Shown: positions 18,501-26,081 of the stretch, in pieces
How positions within the stretch are numbered: position 1 is the stretch's first letter
Layout: the number at the start of each line of letters is the position of its first letter
DNA from: Flavobacteriaceae bacterium PS02336
GTDB lineage: Bacteria; Bacteroidota; Bacteroidia; Flavobacteriales; Flavobacteriaceae
Length of the DNA stretch: 64,000 bases
Direction of reading: 5' to 3'
Assembly: GCA_029960065.1 (NCBI GenBank)
Contig: JASCOF010000007.1
Location: 124,001 to 188,000 of the forward strand
Position numbers and translations under genes: made by a program
Notes under the pieces: generated by a model
Told to the model about the DNA's origin: nothing
Databases searched by the model: none
The model's input: only the letters and a program-made list of their open reading frames with translations

Positions 18501-19630
18501 CCAATATGTCGCATGAAATTAGAACGCCTCTAAACGGAATTATTGGTTTCACTCATTTACTTATGAAAACTGATCTTGAAGAAATTCAAGAAAAGTACAT
18601 GACAACCATTAATCAATCGGCTCATTCATTGCTTGAAATTATCAATGATATTCTGGATTTCTCTAAAATCGAAGCAGGAAAACTGGAACTCTTTATTGAC
18701 CTTTATGACATTAAAAAGGTTCTAGGACAAGTTTTTGATTTAATTGTTTATGAATCGAATCAAAAAAACCTGGAATTAGAATTGAATATAGATCCTGATG
18801 TTCCAAAATATATTTGGACTGATATTGTCAGAATCAAACAAATTTTGATCAATCTGCTTTCAAATGCTGTAAAATTTACAACAGAAGGTTCCATTAAATT
18901 AAATGTTACGGTTTTAGAAAAGAAGAAAAACAATAATTATGTCATTCGTTTTTCTGTGGTGGACAGTGGAATAGGAATTCTAGAAAAAAACCAAAAGAAA
19001 ATCTTTAAAGCCTTCTCACAAGAAGACAGCTCGACCACTAGAAAATTTGGCGGAACCGGATTAGGTCTAACGATTTCTAATCAGCTTCTAGCTTTAATGG
19101 AAAGCCGCCTGCAGCTAGAAAGTCAAATTAACGTGGGAAGTAATTTTTTCTTTGATTTGAATTTAAAAACAAGCAACCAAAGCATCACCGACAAATACAA
19201 TGCAGAACTGAAAAGTTTAAACATTGAGGTGGATCCTGAAAATATCGAACCCAACGAAAATAACATTACTTTTTTAATTGTTGAAGATAATAAAGTGAAC
19301 ATGCTTCTTTTAAAGACAATTATAAAAAACCTTTATAACAATGCTTATATTCATGAATGTGAAAATGGATACGAAGCCATACAGCAGTTTGAAAAGATAA
19401 ATCCTACGATTGTTTTTATGGACATTCAAATGCCAATTATGAATGGTTACGAAACTACAAGAGCTATCCGAAACACTAAAAAAGGAAGAGATATTCCGAT
19501 AATTGCAGTAACTGCCGGAGCAGAAAAAGAGGAAAGAAACAAATGCATCTCTGCCGGAATGGATGATTATATTTCAAAACCCATAATGAAAGGAAGCGTA
19601 GAAGAAACCTTGATTAAATGGCTTGGGTGA
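15578..19630 (+). CDS. Hybrid sensor histidine kinase/response regulator (7TM-like, PAS, GAF, HisKA, HATPase, REC)
   Basis: 1350 residues. About seven N-terminal membrane segments (1-225) are followed by PAS domains at ~240-355 and ~360-470, GAF domains at ~500-660 and ~690-840, a third PAS at ~850-965, then HisKA with the phospho-acceptor His979 (SHEIRTPLNG). The HATPase region carries the N-box (LINLLSNAVKFT) and GGTGLGL. A C-terminal receiver domain has Asp1282 (FMDIQMPIMNGYE). It autophosphorylates and passes phosphate to its own receiver; an Hpt partner and a DNA-binding output are not encoded nearby. The signal is unknown. Confidence 0.95.
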   Translation: MAADYSFFNSVISGIASIGNILESIMTAWYVFDSDIIFYNNPKLIVLGLSLFAFLSLLVYQFFKIKAKIGYFIEKKKEQDTISKEYQLYILFFGIAVIVIEIINEIFKIRPKSLLFINVSIGIAVLLIYSITDKIKWFREHIQQIFIFSFFIYISYVAFNIVMLSNDVVPIIVFLISFFFSYSILKPIKIYWFFVGLTFLFLIATVVFQLIPIKSSILLINFCILIFIINQVKYAVLLNNRDNFRFASEIVHKGNSLTIASNQKGEILFCSETVTDILGYQPEEVMGLKFWELTHDSGFVEKLIPVNNPENKLYIRKLKSENGEFKYIQWKDKKFSDDLIISIGQDVTEQIIVQDQYKNLIQTATDIIFEIDPEGYFTFINEFGFSILGYSESEIINKHYSNIIHEHYIKSAVDFYENIVLNENNYPIIEIPILKKNGEEIWISQKIIVRKNDLGQTTGFSGIARDITEKKNIEQEKKRRLKKIEAYNNSTKKLSTTDFSKYDKLNTVIDLILKEAATISRANRVSFWKYHKDLITCKNLFSLDNQNLSDKNILNKESYPIYFETLSKKAIINAPDVFNKLETSEFEKLYFTKNNIKSMLDVPIFLSGQLAGVVCFENTEKKREWDNEDINYARTISDVISLAISSQMRLEAERKLEFKSQLLSALSLCTEKFLLSKTTQQMFQETYDIIGKAAKVDHMYYYEKDPVYNTVYQKYKWSREGVAHQITPLRHMTEENLKEIYEAAQQKKILNTLTRNLDEGFFKTLLINNEIKSILILPLYINDLFTGFIGFDDCTKEKKWSEEEIYIFQVLANNISSALERNRNETKIIESEEKFKLIANNIPGTVYLSKFDAFSTKIFLNDEVLNLTGYSKSEFIENNLSFLSLIHHDDKEEVINNQIDNLQRGMPLHNVYRIKRKSGEYIWVEEFGDVIKRDDEIEFVGGIYFDITNKKEIEDAIKAKQLAEAANKSKSDFLANMSHEIRTPLNGIIGFTHLLMKTDLEEIQEKYMTTINQSAHSLLEIINDILDFSKIEAGKLELFIDLYDIKKVLGQVFDLIVYESNQKNLELELNIDPDVPKYIWTDIVRIKQILINLLSNAVKFTTEGSIKLNVTVLEKKKNNNYVIRFSVVDSGIGILEKNQKKIFKAFSQEDSSTTRKFGGTGLGLTISNQLLALMESRLQLESQINVGSNFFFDLNLKTSNQSITDKYNAELKSLNIEVDPENIEPNENNITFLIVEDNKVNMLLLKTIIKNLYNNAYIHECENGYEAIQQFEKINPTIVFMDIQMPIMNGYETTRAIRNTKKGRDIPIIAVTAGAEKEERNKCISAGMDDYISKPIMKGSVEETLIKWLG

Positions 19631-19649
19631 TTTTTTTAAAGCTTTCGGT

Positions 19650-19721
19650 CGCAGTGGCAGTTTTCAGTTATTACTGAGACTGAAAACTGAGACTGAGACT
19701 AAAAACTGAGACTGAAAACTA
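19650..19721. repeat. Degenerate 'cagttttcagt / actgaaaactgagact' repeat cluster
   Basis: Between the kinase and metallopeptidase genes, the units gagactgaaaact and their complements are repeated in both orientations and can fold on themselves. Related sequence occurs at about 520-555 and 21746-21804. Confidence 0.6.
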
Positions 19722-19802
19722 AATTCACCTAAATCTAAAATTTATCATAAAAAATCTATAAATTCGTATACACCTTTATAACAAGTTAAAAAACAATCAA
19801 AT

Positions 19803-20657
19803 ATGAAATGGCGAGGCAGCAGACAAAGTGACAATGTAGAAGACCGAAGATCGATCTCTGGCGGAGGTAAAGCAATACTTGGCGGTGGAGTAATTGGAAT
19901 TATTGTTTTGCTTCTGAATGTTTTTGGCGGTGAAACAGGCCAGCAGATAGCTCCTATTTTAGAACAATTGCAGGGAGGACAAGGTCAGCAGACCGAAACT
20001 GCTGTTCCATTGAGTAAAGAAGATGAAGAAATGGGCCAATTTGTAAGATCCGTATTAGCTTATAATGAAGACACGTGGACTAAAATTTTTGCAGAACATG
20101 GCATGACTTACGAGAAACCAAAATTAGTTCTTTTTAAAGGTTCTGTACAAACGGCATGTGGCGGCGCATCTTCGGCATCTGGACCATTTTATTGTCCAGG
20201 CGATCGTAAAGTCTATATGGATTTAGGTTTTTTTGAAGAATTGAAATCAAAATTTGGTGCAAAAGGAGGCGATTTCGCTATTGCTTATGTAATTGCACAT
20301 GAAATTGGTCATCATATACAAACTTTACTGGGAACGTCTGCAAAAATGCGTCAGGAACAACAGGGAAAAAGTGAAGCTGAAGCTAATAAATTATCTGTTG
20401 CTCTAGAACTGCAAGCTGACTTTTATGCTGGTGTATGGGCACATGACAATCAAGACAAACTTGAAGCAGGAGACATTGAAGAAGCATTAAGCGCGGCAAG
20501 CGCCGTTGGAGACGATGCTATACAAAGTAAAATGCAGGGACATGTGGTTCCAGATTCTTTTACTCATGGAACTTCAGAACAGAGAATGTATTGGTTTAAA
20601 AAAGGTTTTAAAACAGGCGATATTAAACAAGGAACTACATTTGAAGAAATTCGATAA
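19803..20657 (+). CDS. Neutral zinc metallopeptidase, YpfJ/KPN_02809 family
   Basis: 284 residues. After the family-typical start MKWRGSRQSDNVEDRR and a Gly-rich segment there is one membrane helix (~25-45, VIGIIVLLLNVFGG). The zinc motif HEIGH begins at His166 (catalytic Glu167), and the third ligand probably lies in LELQADFYAGVWA. Also typical are CGGASSASGPFYCPGD and the C-terminal DSFTHGTSEQRMYWFKKGF. A membrane-anchored, probably periplasmic-facing protease of unknown substrate. A strong terminator follows. Confidence 0.92.
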   Translation: MKWRGSRQSDNVEDRRSISGGGKAILGGGVIGIIVLLLNVFGGETGQQIAPILEQLQGGQGQQTETAVPLSKEDEEMGQFVRSVLAYNEDTWTKIFAEHGMTYEKPKLVLFKGSVQTACGGASSASGPFYCPGDRKVYMDLGFFEELKSKFGAKGGDFAIAYVIAHEIGHHIQTLLGTSAKMRQEQQGKSEAEANKLSVALELQADFYAGVWAHDNQDKLEAGDIEEALSAASAVGDDAIQSKMQGHVVPDSFTHGTSEQRMYWFKKGFKTGDIKQGTTFEEIR

Positions 20658-20685
20658 TACATAAACCAAATATAATAACCACCAG

Positions 20686-20720
20686 AAAAGCACAACTTAA
20701 ACAGTTGTGCTTTTTTTTTT
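20686..20720 (+). terminator. Rho-independent terminator after ypfJ-like gene
   Basis: 12-bp stem (20686-20697 / 20703-20714), 5-nt loop, run of ten T. Confidence 0.92.
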
Positions 20721-20818
20721 GAGATTCCAATAAAAAAAATTCCAAACTCCAAGTTGATACTTTGGAATTTGGAATTTCAAAAAATTGGAATTTTACTTTT
20801 TTTGTTTTTTATCTAAAA

Positions 20819-20850
20819 CAAAAAAAGCCTTGAATTTCTTCAAGGCTTTA
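20819..20850 (-). terminator. Terminator of tRNA-His
   Basis: On the minus strand, aaagccttgaa / ttcaaggcttt forms a hairpin followed by a T-run immediately downstream of the tRNA 3' end. Confidence 0.8.
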
Positions 20851-20856
20851 AATCTG

Positions 20857-20931
20857 GGTGGCTGACCGGGTTCGAACCGGCGACCCGCGGCACCACAAAC
20901 CGCTACTCTAACCAGCTGAGCTACAACCACC
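20857..20931 (-). tRNA. tRNA-His (GTG)
   Basis: Canonical cloverleaf: acceptor GTGGTTG/CAGCCAC with the extra G-1 opposite C73 that is diagnostic of tRNA-His; D-stem GCTC/GAGT; anticodon stem GCGGT/GCCGC with loop TTGTGGT (anticodon GTG); T-loop TTCGAAC. T8, A14, G18, G19 and A58 are in place. The 3' CCA is not fully encoded. Confidence 0.97.
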
Positions 20932-21007
20932 ATTTTTGCTTAGCGAGTGCAAATATAGAACAAAGGTTCAGTTCTACAAAGAAAAAAATGAAAAATTTTT
21001 GTAAAAA

Positions 21008-21724
21008 TTAAATCAAATTTTCTAAACTATTGACTGCCAAACATCTTTCAACAGTAAAACCTTCTGCAAAATCCTTCCCAACCAATCTTCCTAAGTCCTG
21101 CGCACGATAATTTAAACTTTCAAAGAAATTTTTACTTGTTATTGGCGTAGAAGGTTCTTTTGAATTTGGATCGTAAAATTGAGTTTTATACGCAGAAATC
21201 GCTTCTACTTTCTTTTTTTCGAAACCGGTAATGTCTACAACAAAATCCGGCTCTAAATTTTTCCACTGAATATAATGGTACACAACTTTTGGTCTCCAAG
21301 CTTCTTGCTGCTCTCCATCAATTGATGTTTCAATTTTCATCAGACCAGATAAAAAGCAGGAATCAGAAACTAATTTACTTCCTTTTCCGTGATCAATATG
21401 ACGATCATCAATTGCGTTACACAATACAATCTCCGGTTTATACTTACGGATCATTTTAATAACTTCTAATTGATGTTTTTCATCATTAACAAAAAATCCA
21501 TCTCTCATGCGTAAATTTTCACGAACTAAAACCCCTAGAATTTCAGCTGCGTCTTTTGCTTCTTGATCTCTTATTTCAGCAGTTCCGCGTGTTCCTAATT
21601 CGCCACGTGTTAAATCAACAATTCCTACTTTCTTCCCAAGGGAAACTTCTTTTAAAATGGTTCCAGCACAACCCAATTCTACATCGTCTGGATGAGCGCC
21701 AAAGGCTAATATGTCTAATTTCAT
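21008..21724 (-). CDS. bshB1: N-acetyl-alpha-D-glucosaminyl L-malate deacetylase (bacillithiol synthesis)
   Basis: 238 residues of the PIG-L/LmbE deacetylase fold. The zinc motif AHPDDVE is at the N-terminus, followed by GELGTRGTAEIRDQEAKDAAEILG, which is the BshB1-specific stretch; H-x-DH (DRHIDHGKG) supplies the third ligand. BshB1 deacetylates GlcNAc-malate in bacillithiol biosynthesis, the low-molecular-weight thiol of Firmicutes and many Bacteroidota. Last gene of a minus-strand run with the isochorismate synthase gene, separated by an inverted repeat. Confidence 0.94.
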   Translation of the reverse strand: MKLDILAFGAHPDDVELGCAGTILKEVSLGKKVGIVDLTRGELGTRGTAEIRDQEAKDAAEILGVLVRENLRMRDGFFVNDEKHQLEVIKMIRKYKPEIVLCNAIDDRHIDHGKGSKLVSDSCFLSGLMKIETSIDGEQQEAWRPKVVYHYIQWKNLEPDFVVDITGFEKKKVEAISAYKTQFYDPNSKEPSTPITSKNFFESLNYRAQDLGRLVGKDFAEGFTVERCLAVNSLENLI

Positions 21725-21745
21725 TGTTTTTATTTTTTAGTCGCA

Positions 21746-21804
21746 GTTTACAGTCGCAGTATTCAGTCACAGCAAATCTGGAAACTGTGACTGCGACTGT
21801 AAAC
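21746..21804. repeat. Inverted repeat 'gtttacagtcgcag'
   Basis: Perfect 14-nt arms 21746-21759 and 21791-21804 between bshB1 and the isochorismate synthase gene; could serve as an attenuator or as mRNA stabiliser. Confidence 0.7.
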
Positions 21805-21813
21805 TTATTTTTT

Positions 21814-22881
21814 TTAAGCTATTCTCAATACTCTCTTCATCGTCATCGATTTATTGACGCTTTCCTCCCATTCTTTTTCTGGAATGCTTTCTTTTGTAAC
21901 ACCGCATCCCATATACAAAATGGCTTTGTTTTCTTGAATCTGCATGCATCGTAAATTTACAAATAAATCAGAACTTGCATTATTTCCGGCAAAACTGCTG
22001 TTTAACTCGCCTAAAAAGCCAGTATAAAAAGTGCGGTCGTAATTTTCATTTTCTAAAATAAAAACCTTTGCTTTTTTCTTTGGAAGCCCGCAGACTGCTG
22101 GAGTTGGATGCAAGGTATCGACAACTTCTTCCAAAGTTGAATTATCTTTTAAAACTCCCGAAATATCTGTTTTAATATGCCAGATCGATCCTGCCTTTAA
22201 ACTATAAGGCTCAGAAACAACGACCGAGGCGGTGAATTCTCTAAGTCTTTTTACAATAAAATCAGTTACAAACTGCTGTTCGTCTTTTTCTTTTTGCTGC
22301 CAGATAATTTCTTTTTCATTATTATCTTTCTGTGTTCCCGCCAAAGCCATAGTTTCAAAAACATTTCCATTTGCTTTTAGAAGTTTTTCAGGCGTTGCTC
22401 CCATCCAAAGTCCAATTTTTGGATGAAAAAAACAATAACAGAAAGTTGCTGGATACAATTGTACCAAATGTTGGAAAGTTTCGATAAAATCAAATTCGGC
22501 CAAAGGGACTTCTTCATTTCTTGACAAAACTACTTTTTTGAATTCTTCATTTTTAATAGCTTGAATGCCCTGAGCAACTAAATATTCATATTGAAATTTA
22601 GCTTCGGGATCAAAGCTTAAATCGTCAATTTCGATTGTTTTAAATGAAGTTGTTTCTTTTTCGGCAGTAATTATTTCAGATTCATTTTCTGGAATCAGAA
22701 TTAGTTGTTTTTCATCAAAAGAAGCAAAAACAAATCCTTTTTCGCTATAATCTGAAACATTATACAACGTATTATTTTGTTGTAAAATCCCAATAAAGTT
22801 TGTTGAGTTGGGTTTAGAATAAAGCACAAAGGGCAAATTTTGCTCTTTATGGTATTTAATTTTTAAGAAAAATGGATTCAT
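21814..22881 (-). CDS. menF: Isochorismate synthase / chorismate-binding enzyme
   Basis: 355 residues, the short flavobacterial form. Chorismate-binding core: KVVLSRNEEV, GATPEKLL, FETMALAGTQ, LHPTPAVCGLPK and YDRTFYTGFLGE. The TPAVCG and EKE(W) elements match isochorismate synthases (MenF/EntC) rather than anthranilate synthase. Isochorismate feeds menaquinone synthesis, the usual respiratory quinone here. The gene begins 3 nt after the stop of the hotdog thioesterase gene, which suggests translational coupling and the same pathway. Confidence 0.9.
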   Translation of the reverse strand: MNPFFLKIKYHKEQNLPFVLYSKPNSTNFIGILQQNNTLYNVSDYSEKGFVFASFDEKQLILIPENESEIITAEKETTSFKTIEIDDLSFDPEAKFQYEYLVAQGIQAIKNEEFKKVVLSRNEEVPLAEFDFIETFQHLVQLYPATFCYCFFHPKIGLWMGATPEKLLKANGNVFETMALAGTQKDNNEKEIIWQQKEKDEQQFVTDFIVKRLREFTASVVVSEPYSLKAGSIWHIKTDISGVLKDNSTLEEVVDTLHPTPAVCGLPKKKAKVFILENENYDRTFYTGFLGELNSSFAGNNASSDLFVNLRCMQIQENKAILYMGCGVTKESIPEKEWEESVNKSMTMKRVLRIA

Positions 22882-22884
22882 AAT

Positions 22885-23316
22885 TTATTCACTTTTCTTC
22901 CTATCCAAAACCATATTCGTCAATTTACAGAGTGAAACTAAATTTCCTGCTTCATCTGTAATTTTAATTTCCCACAAATGAACCGTTCTTCCTTTGTGAA
23001 TAATTCTGGCTGTTCCAAAAACATAACCTTCACGAATACTTTTTAGATGATTTGCTGAAATTTCGATTCCACGGACCTCCTGCTCTTTCGGGTTGATAAA
23101 AAAGAAAGAAGCCGCACTGCCCACACTTTCTGCCAAAGCTACAGAAGCGCCGCCGTGCAATAATCCCATTGGCTGATGTACACTTGGATTTACAGGCATT
23201 TTTGCAGTTAAAAAATCTTCTCCAGCGTCGATATATTCAATTTTCAGCGTTTCCATTAATGTGTTTTTAGAAAACTCATTACATCGCGCTAAAATCTGCT
23301 CTTTTGTATAATTCAT
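22885..23316 (-). CDS. PaaI/hotdog-fold thioesterase, probable DHNA-CoA thioesterase
   Basis: 143 residues with the hotdog signature HQPMGLLHGGASVALAES and ISANHLKSIREGYV. Family members hydrolyse acyl-CoA thioesters. Its position directly in front of the isochorismate synthase gene suggests the 1,4-dihydroxy-2-naphthoyl-CoA thioesterase step (MenI) of menaquinone synthesis; this is inference from context. Start at the ATG giving MNYTKEQILARC. Confidence 0.88.
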   Translation of the reverse strand: MNYTKEQILARCNEFSKNTLMETLKIEYIDAGEDFLTAKMPVNPSVHQPMGLLHGGASVALAESVGSAASFFFINPKEQEVRGIEISANHLKSIREGYVFGTARIIHKGRTVHLWEIKITDEAGNLVSLCKLTNMVLDRKKSE

Positions 23317-23458
23317 TAAAATAAACTTTAAAAACGTAAAATTAAAGAAAGATAAGACATAAATCTAAAATCCGATCCTAAATTTAAAATTCAACTTCAA
23401 ACGTGTAGGTTTTTTGTTATTTTTACAAAAACAATCAAAATCGATCTTTGGCTTTTTT

Positions 23459-23632
23459 TTGCCACAGATTACACAGATTTAAAGGATTTTAAAAATACAG
23501 CCACGACTCGACCGAAGGGACAGACGAAGTAATTACACAAATTTCCACGAATTTTATTTCAATTTAATTAGTGAAAATTCACAGAATTAATGGTAAAAAA
23601 AATCTTTTTAATCCTTTTAATCTGTGGCAAAA
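23459..23632. repeat. Long inverted repeat 'gccacagatta...taatctgtggc'
   Basis: Arms ttgccacagattacacagat (left) and aatccttttaatctgtggca (right) bracket about 120 bp that also contain 'accgaagggacagacgaag'. The right arm runs into the leader of the lipoprotein gene; the in-frame TTG/ATG codons there are not credible starts. It fills most of the 330-bp gap between two divergent genes. Confidence 0.7.
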
Positions 23633-23646
23633 AACGAAAAATAATA

Positions 23647-25158
23647 ATGCGTCAATACCTTTCAATCTTAGTCTTGGGTCTAATTCTAGCTTTCAGTTCT
23701 TGCCGAACTGACTTTGATACCGTTGCCAGTACCGGAGATCTAAAGTTTTCAAAAGACACGGTTTATCTCGACACTGTTTTTAAAAACATTGGCTCAAGCA
23801 CTTATCAATTAAAAGTATATAACCGAAGTAAAAACGATATTTCGATTCCGATTGTTCAATTTAAAAAAGGTTTAAACTCAAAATACCGCATGACGGTTGA
23901 TGGAATGACGGGCAATAACGGAAAGATTTTTAAAGATGTTACACTTTTAGCAAAAGACAGCTTATACATTTTTATAGAAACCACCGCCGATATTACAGAT
24001 GCAAACCCAACTGATTTTTTATATACCGACGAAATTCAGTTTGACAGTGGCGCAAATCTTCAGGAGGTAGCTTTGGTAACGCTTGTACAAGATGCCGTTT
24101 TCCTTTATCCCAATCAAAATCCAGACGGAACAAAAGAAAAAATCAAAATTGACGGCAAAGATGTGGACGGATTTTATCTGAACGAAAACGACCTTGAAAA
24201 TGGAAACGAACTCATTTTTACCAAACAAAAACCTTACGTCATTTACGGCTACGCAGGAGTTCCAGAAAATAAAACCATAACTTTTGAAGCTGGCGCACGC
24301 GTGCACTTTCATGCTAATTCTGGATTGTATGTGGCCAAAAATGCTTCGCTTCAAATTAAGGGAACCACTTCATCAACAGAAAAACTCGAAAATGAAGTTA
24401 TTTTTGAAGGCGATCGTCTAGAATCTCTCTACTCCGATATTCCAGGGCAATGGAAATCGGTTATTTTTGAGAAAGGAAGCATCAATCATGCTATTAATCA
24501 CTTAACATTAAAAAATGCAGTTATTGGTCTAGATTTCAGAAATCCTTCCAATACTATTGAAATTAAAAACTCACAGATTTACAATTGTGTAGAATACGGA
24601 ATTCTAGCGCAAAACAGCCAAATTATTGGCGAAAACATAGTTATTAATTATGCTGGTTTAGCAAGTTTATCGTGTGTTTATGGAGGAAATTATAAGTTTA
24701 CACATTGTACTTTCAACAATAACTGGTCGGCTCCGTCACAATTAGCTGTCAGTTTAAGTAATTCATTGGCAGGAGCAACTCCAGAAACCAATCCGCTGAC
24801 ACAGGCGACTTTTAACAATTGCATTATTTACGGATCAAGCACAAACGAATTCAATTTAAATAAAAATGCTAATACACCATTTGTTTATCAATTAAATAAT
24901 TGTCTTTTAAAATTCAGCAGTTCATCAACAAATCCTGATTATCAATTCAAAACTGACACACAACATTATAACAATATTATTCTAAATGAGAATCCAAAGT
25001 TTTATAATGCTTCTCAGAATAAATTCAATATTGACAAAACTTCTGCCGCTTTCGCGAAAGGCAATCAGGCGTATATAATTCCTTTGGATATTTTAGGAAT
25101 TACCAGAACTTCACCTCCGGATTTGGGCGCTTATCAAAGTCATGATTTTCCAAAGTAA
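23647..25158 (+). CDS. Lipoprotein with right-handed beta-helix-like repeats, unknown role
   Basis: 503 residues from the ATG at 23647, which begins a lipoprotein signal peptide with lipobox LAFSSC (Cys19). The N-terminal ~170 residues look like an immunoglobulin-like domain (DTVYLDTVFKNIGSSTYQLKVYN). The rest shows parallel beta-helix character (HLTLKNAVIGLDF, IEIKNSQIYNCVEYGILAQNSQ, FNNCIIYG) ending in the DLGAYQ element common in such proteins. Probably anchored in the outer membrane and exposed. The frame extends upstream but that part lies in the repeat. Confidence 0.8.
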   Translation: MRQYLSILVLGLILAFSSCRTDFDTVASTGDLKFSKDTVYLDTVFKNIGSSTYQLKVYNRSKNDISIPIVQFKKGLNSKYRMTVDGMTGNNGKIFKDVTLLAKDSLYIFIETTADITDANPTDFLYTDEIQFDSGANLQEVALVTLVQDAVFLYPNQNPDGTKEKIKIDGKDVDGFYLNENDLENGNELIFTKQKPYVIYGYAGVPENKTITFEAGARVHFHANSGLYVAKNASLQIKGTTSSTEKLENEVIFEGDRLESLYSDIPGQWKSVIFEKGSINHAINHLTLKNAVIGLDFRNPSNTIEIKNSQIYNCVEYGILAQNSQIIGENIVINYAGLASLSCVYGGNYKFTHCTFNNNWSAPSQLAVSLSNSLAGATPETNPLTQATFNNCIIYGSSTNEFNLNKNANTPFVYQLNNCLLKFSSSSTNPDYQFKTDTQHYNNIILNENPKFYNASQNKFNIDKTSAAFAKGNQAYIIPLDILGITRTSPPDLGAYQSHDFPK

Positions 25159-25168
25159 ATTAAGATTT

Positions 25169-25753
25169 ATGAAATTAACTTTTGTATTACTCATTACTCA
25201 TTTATTTTTCATTAACACATTTGCTCAGAATACAAAAACGATTAAATGTGATTCTATTTATAAAAACAAAGGAATTACAATAAAACTTATAAATTTTGAA
25301 ACTGAAAAAGAAGGTTATGACAGTGACAAAAATTCAATTCTAATTATCAGTCAAAAAGCAAATAACAAATCTTCGATTATAATAAAAGATTCTATTTTTA
25401 GTTTGGTTCAAAAAATTGAATTTCAAGATTACAACAGCGATGGCATAAAAGATATCTTAGTTCAAAATATTTCTGATGTACGAAGTAATTGGACCTATAA
25501 TTTATATCTATACAACCCGAAAGCGAATAATTTTAAAAGAGTTGATGGCTTTGAAGAAATAAAAAATCCAAGTTACAATTCGAAATATAAGATTATTGAA
25601 AGTCATGTATCTTCTGGCACTAATTGGGCAGCATTCTATAAAATCAAAAACAACAAAGTTTATAATTATAATATTGAGATAATTGATGATGGCAGTTCAA
25701 AAGCTGAAAAAGAATACAGAAAAGCCATAAAAAAGATAAATTCAACGAGATAA
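25169..25753 (+). CDS. Secreted protein, XAC2610-related / FG-GAP-like
   Basis: 194 residues from the ATG at 25169, which starts a signal peptide (ends NTFAQ); the upstream ATG at 25142 overlaps the previous gene and adds a charged stretch. The middle has a calcium-loop-like DYNSDGIKDILVQN, as in VCBS/FG-GAP and XAC2610-like proteins. Function unknown. It follows the lipoprotein gene by 10 nt, so the two are probably cotranscribed. Confidence 0.75.
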   Translation: MKLTFVLLITHLFFINTFAQNTKTIKCDSIYKNKGITIKLINFETEKEGYDSDKNSILIISQKANNKSSIIIKDSIFSLVQKIEFQDYNSDGIKDILVQNISDVRSNWTYNLYLYNPKANNFKRVDGFEEIKNPSYNSKYKIIESHVSSGTNWAAFYKIKNNKVYNYNIEIIDDGSSKAEKEYRKAIKKINSTR

Positions 25754-26081
25754 AACTTTGCGCATTCGCGTCTTTGCGAGATTAAATTTTCTCCATTCTG
25801 CAAATTCCTTGTATTTACTTTAGAAAAATTTGTAATTCAATTTTAAGATTCTCCAACTTAAAATGAAGCCCTTTTTTGATTCAAATTTTAAAAGTAACAA
25901 CAGTTTACAATGAAAAATCAACCTTCAAAAAATGTTAAATTTTGAATGAAACAAACAGCAAAAAAATTGCATTTTTAGGGCAAATAAGAGCAAAAATAAA
26001 TAATTAAAAAGGCGTTTATTGTTGCTTTTTTTTTCGGTTTAGATTGACTAAATTTGCACCTCAATACAACAAACTACACAA
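25754..26081. other. 328-bp intergenic region upstream of purL
   Basis: Begins with a 'tttgcgcattcgcgtctttgcgag' repeat fragment, then AT-rich sequence without an ORF, ending with a -7 element TAAATTTG (26049-26056) 25 nt before purL. I see no purine riboswitch. Confidence 0.5.
26049..26056 (+). promoter_or_regulatory. -7 promoter element TAAATTTG for purL
   Basis: Exact TAnnTTTG match, with a T-rich upstream region; leader about 20 nt. Confidence 0.5.

Noticed and set aside
21556..21954. 132-codon plus-strand frame across the bshB1-menF junction
   Set aside because: Antisense to two well-identified genes and the inverted repeat between them; no family resemblance.
25754..26048. Purine riboswitch upstream of purL
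   Set aside because: No conserved purine-aptamer core or three-way junction could be seen in the AT-rich leader.
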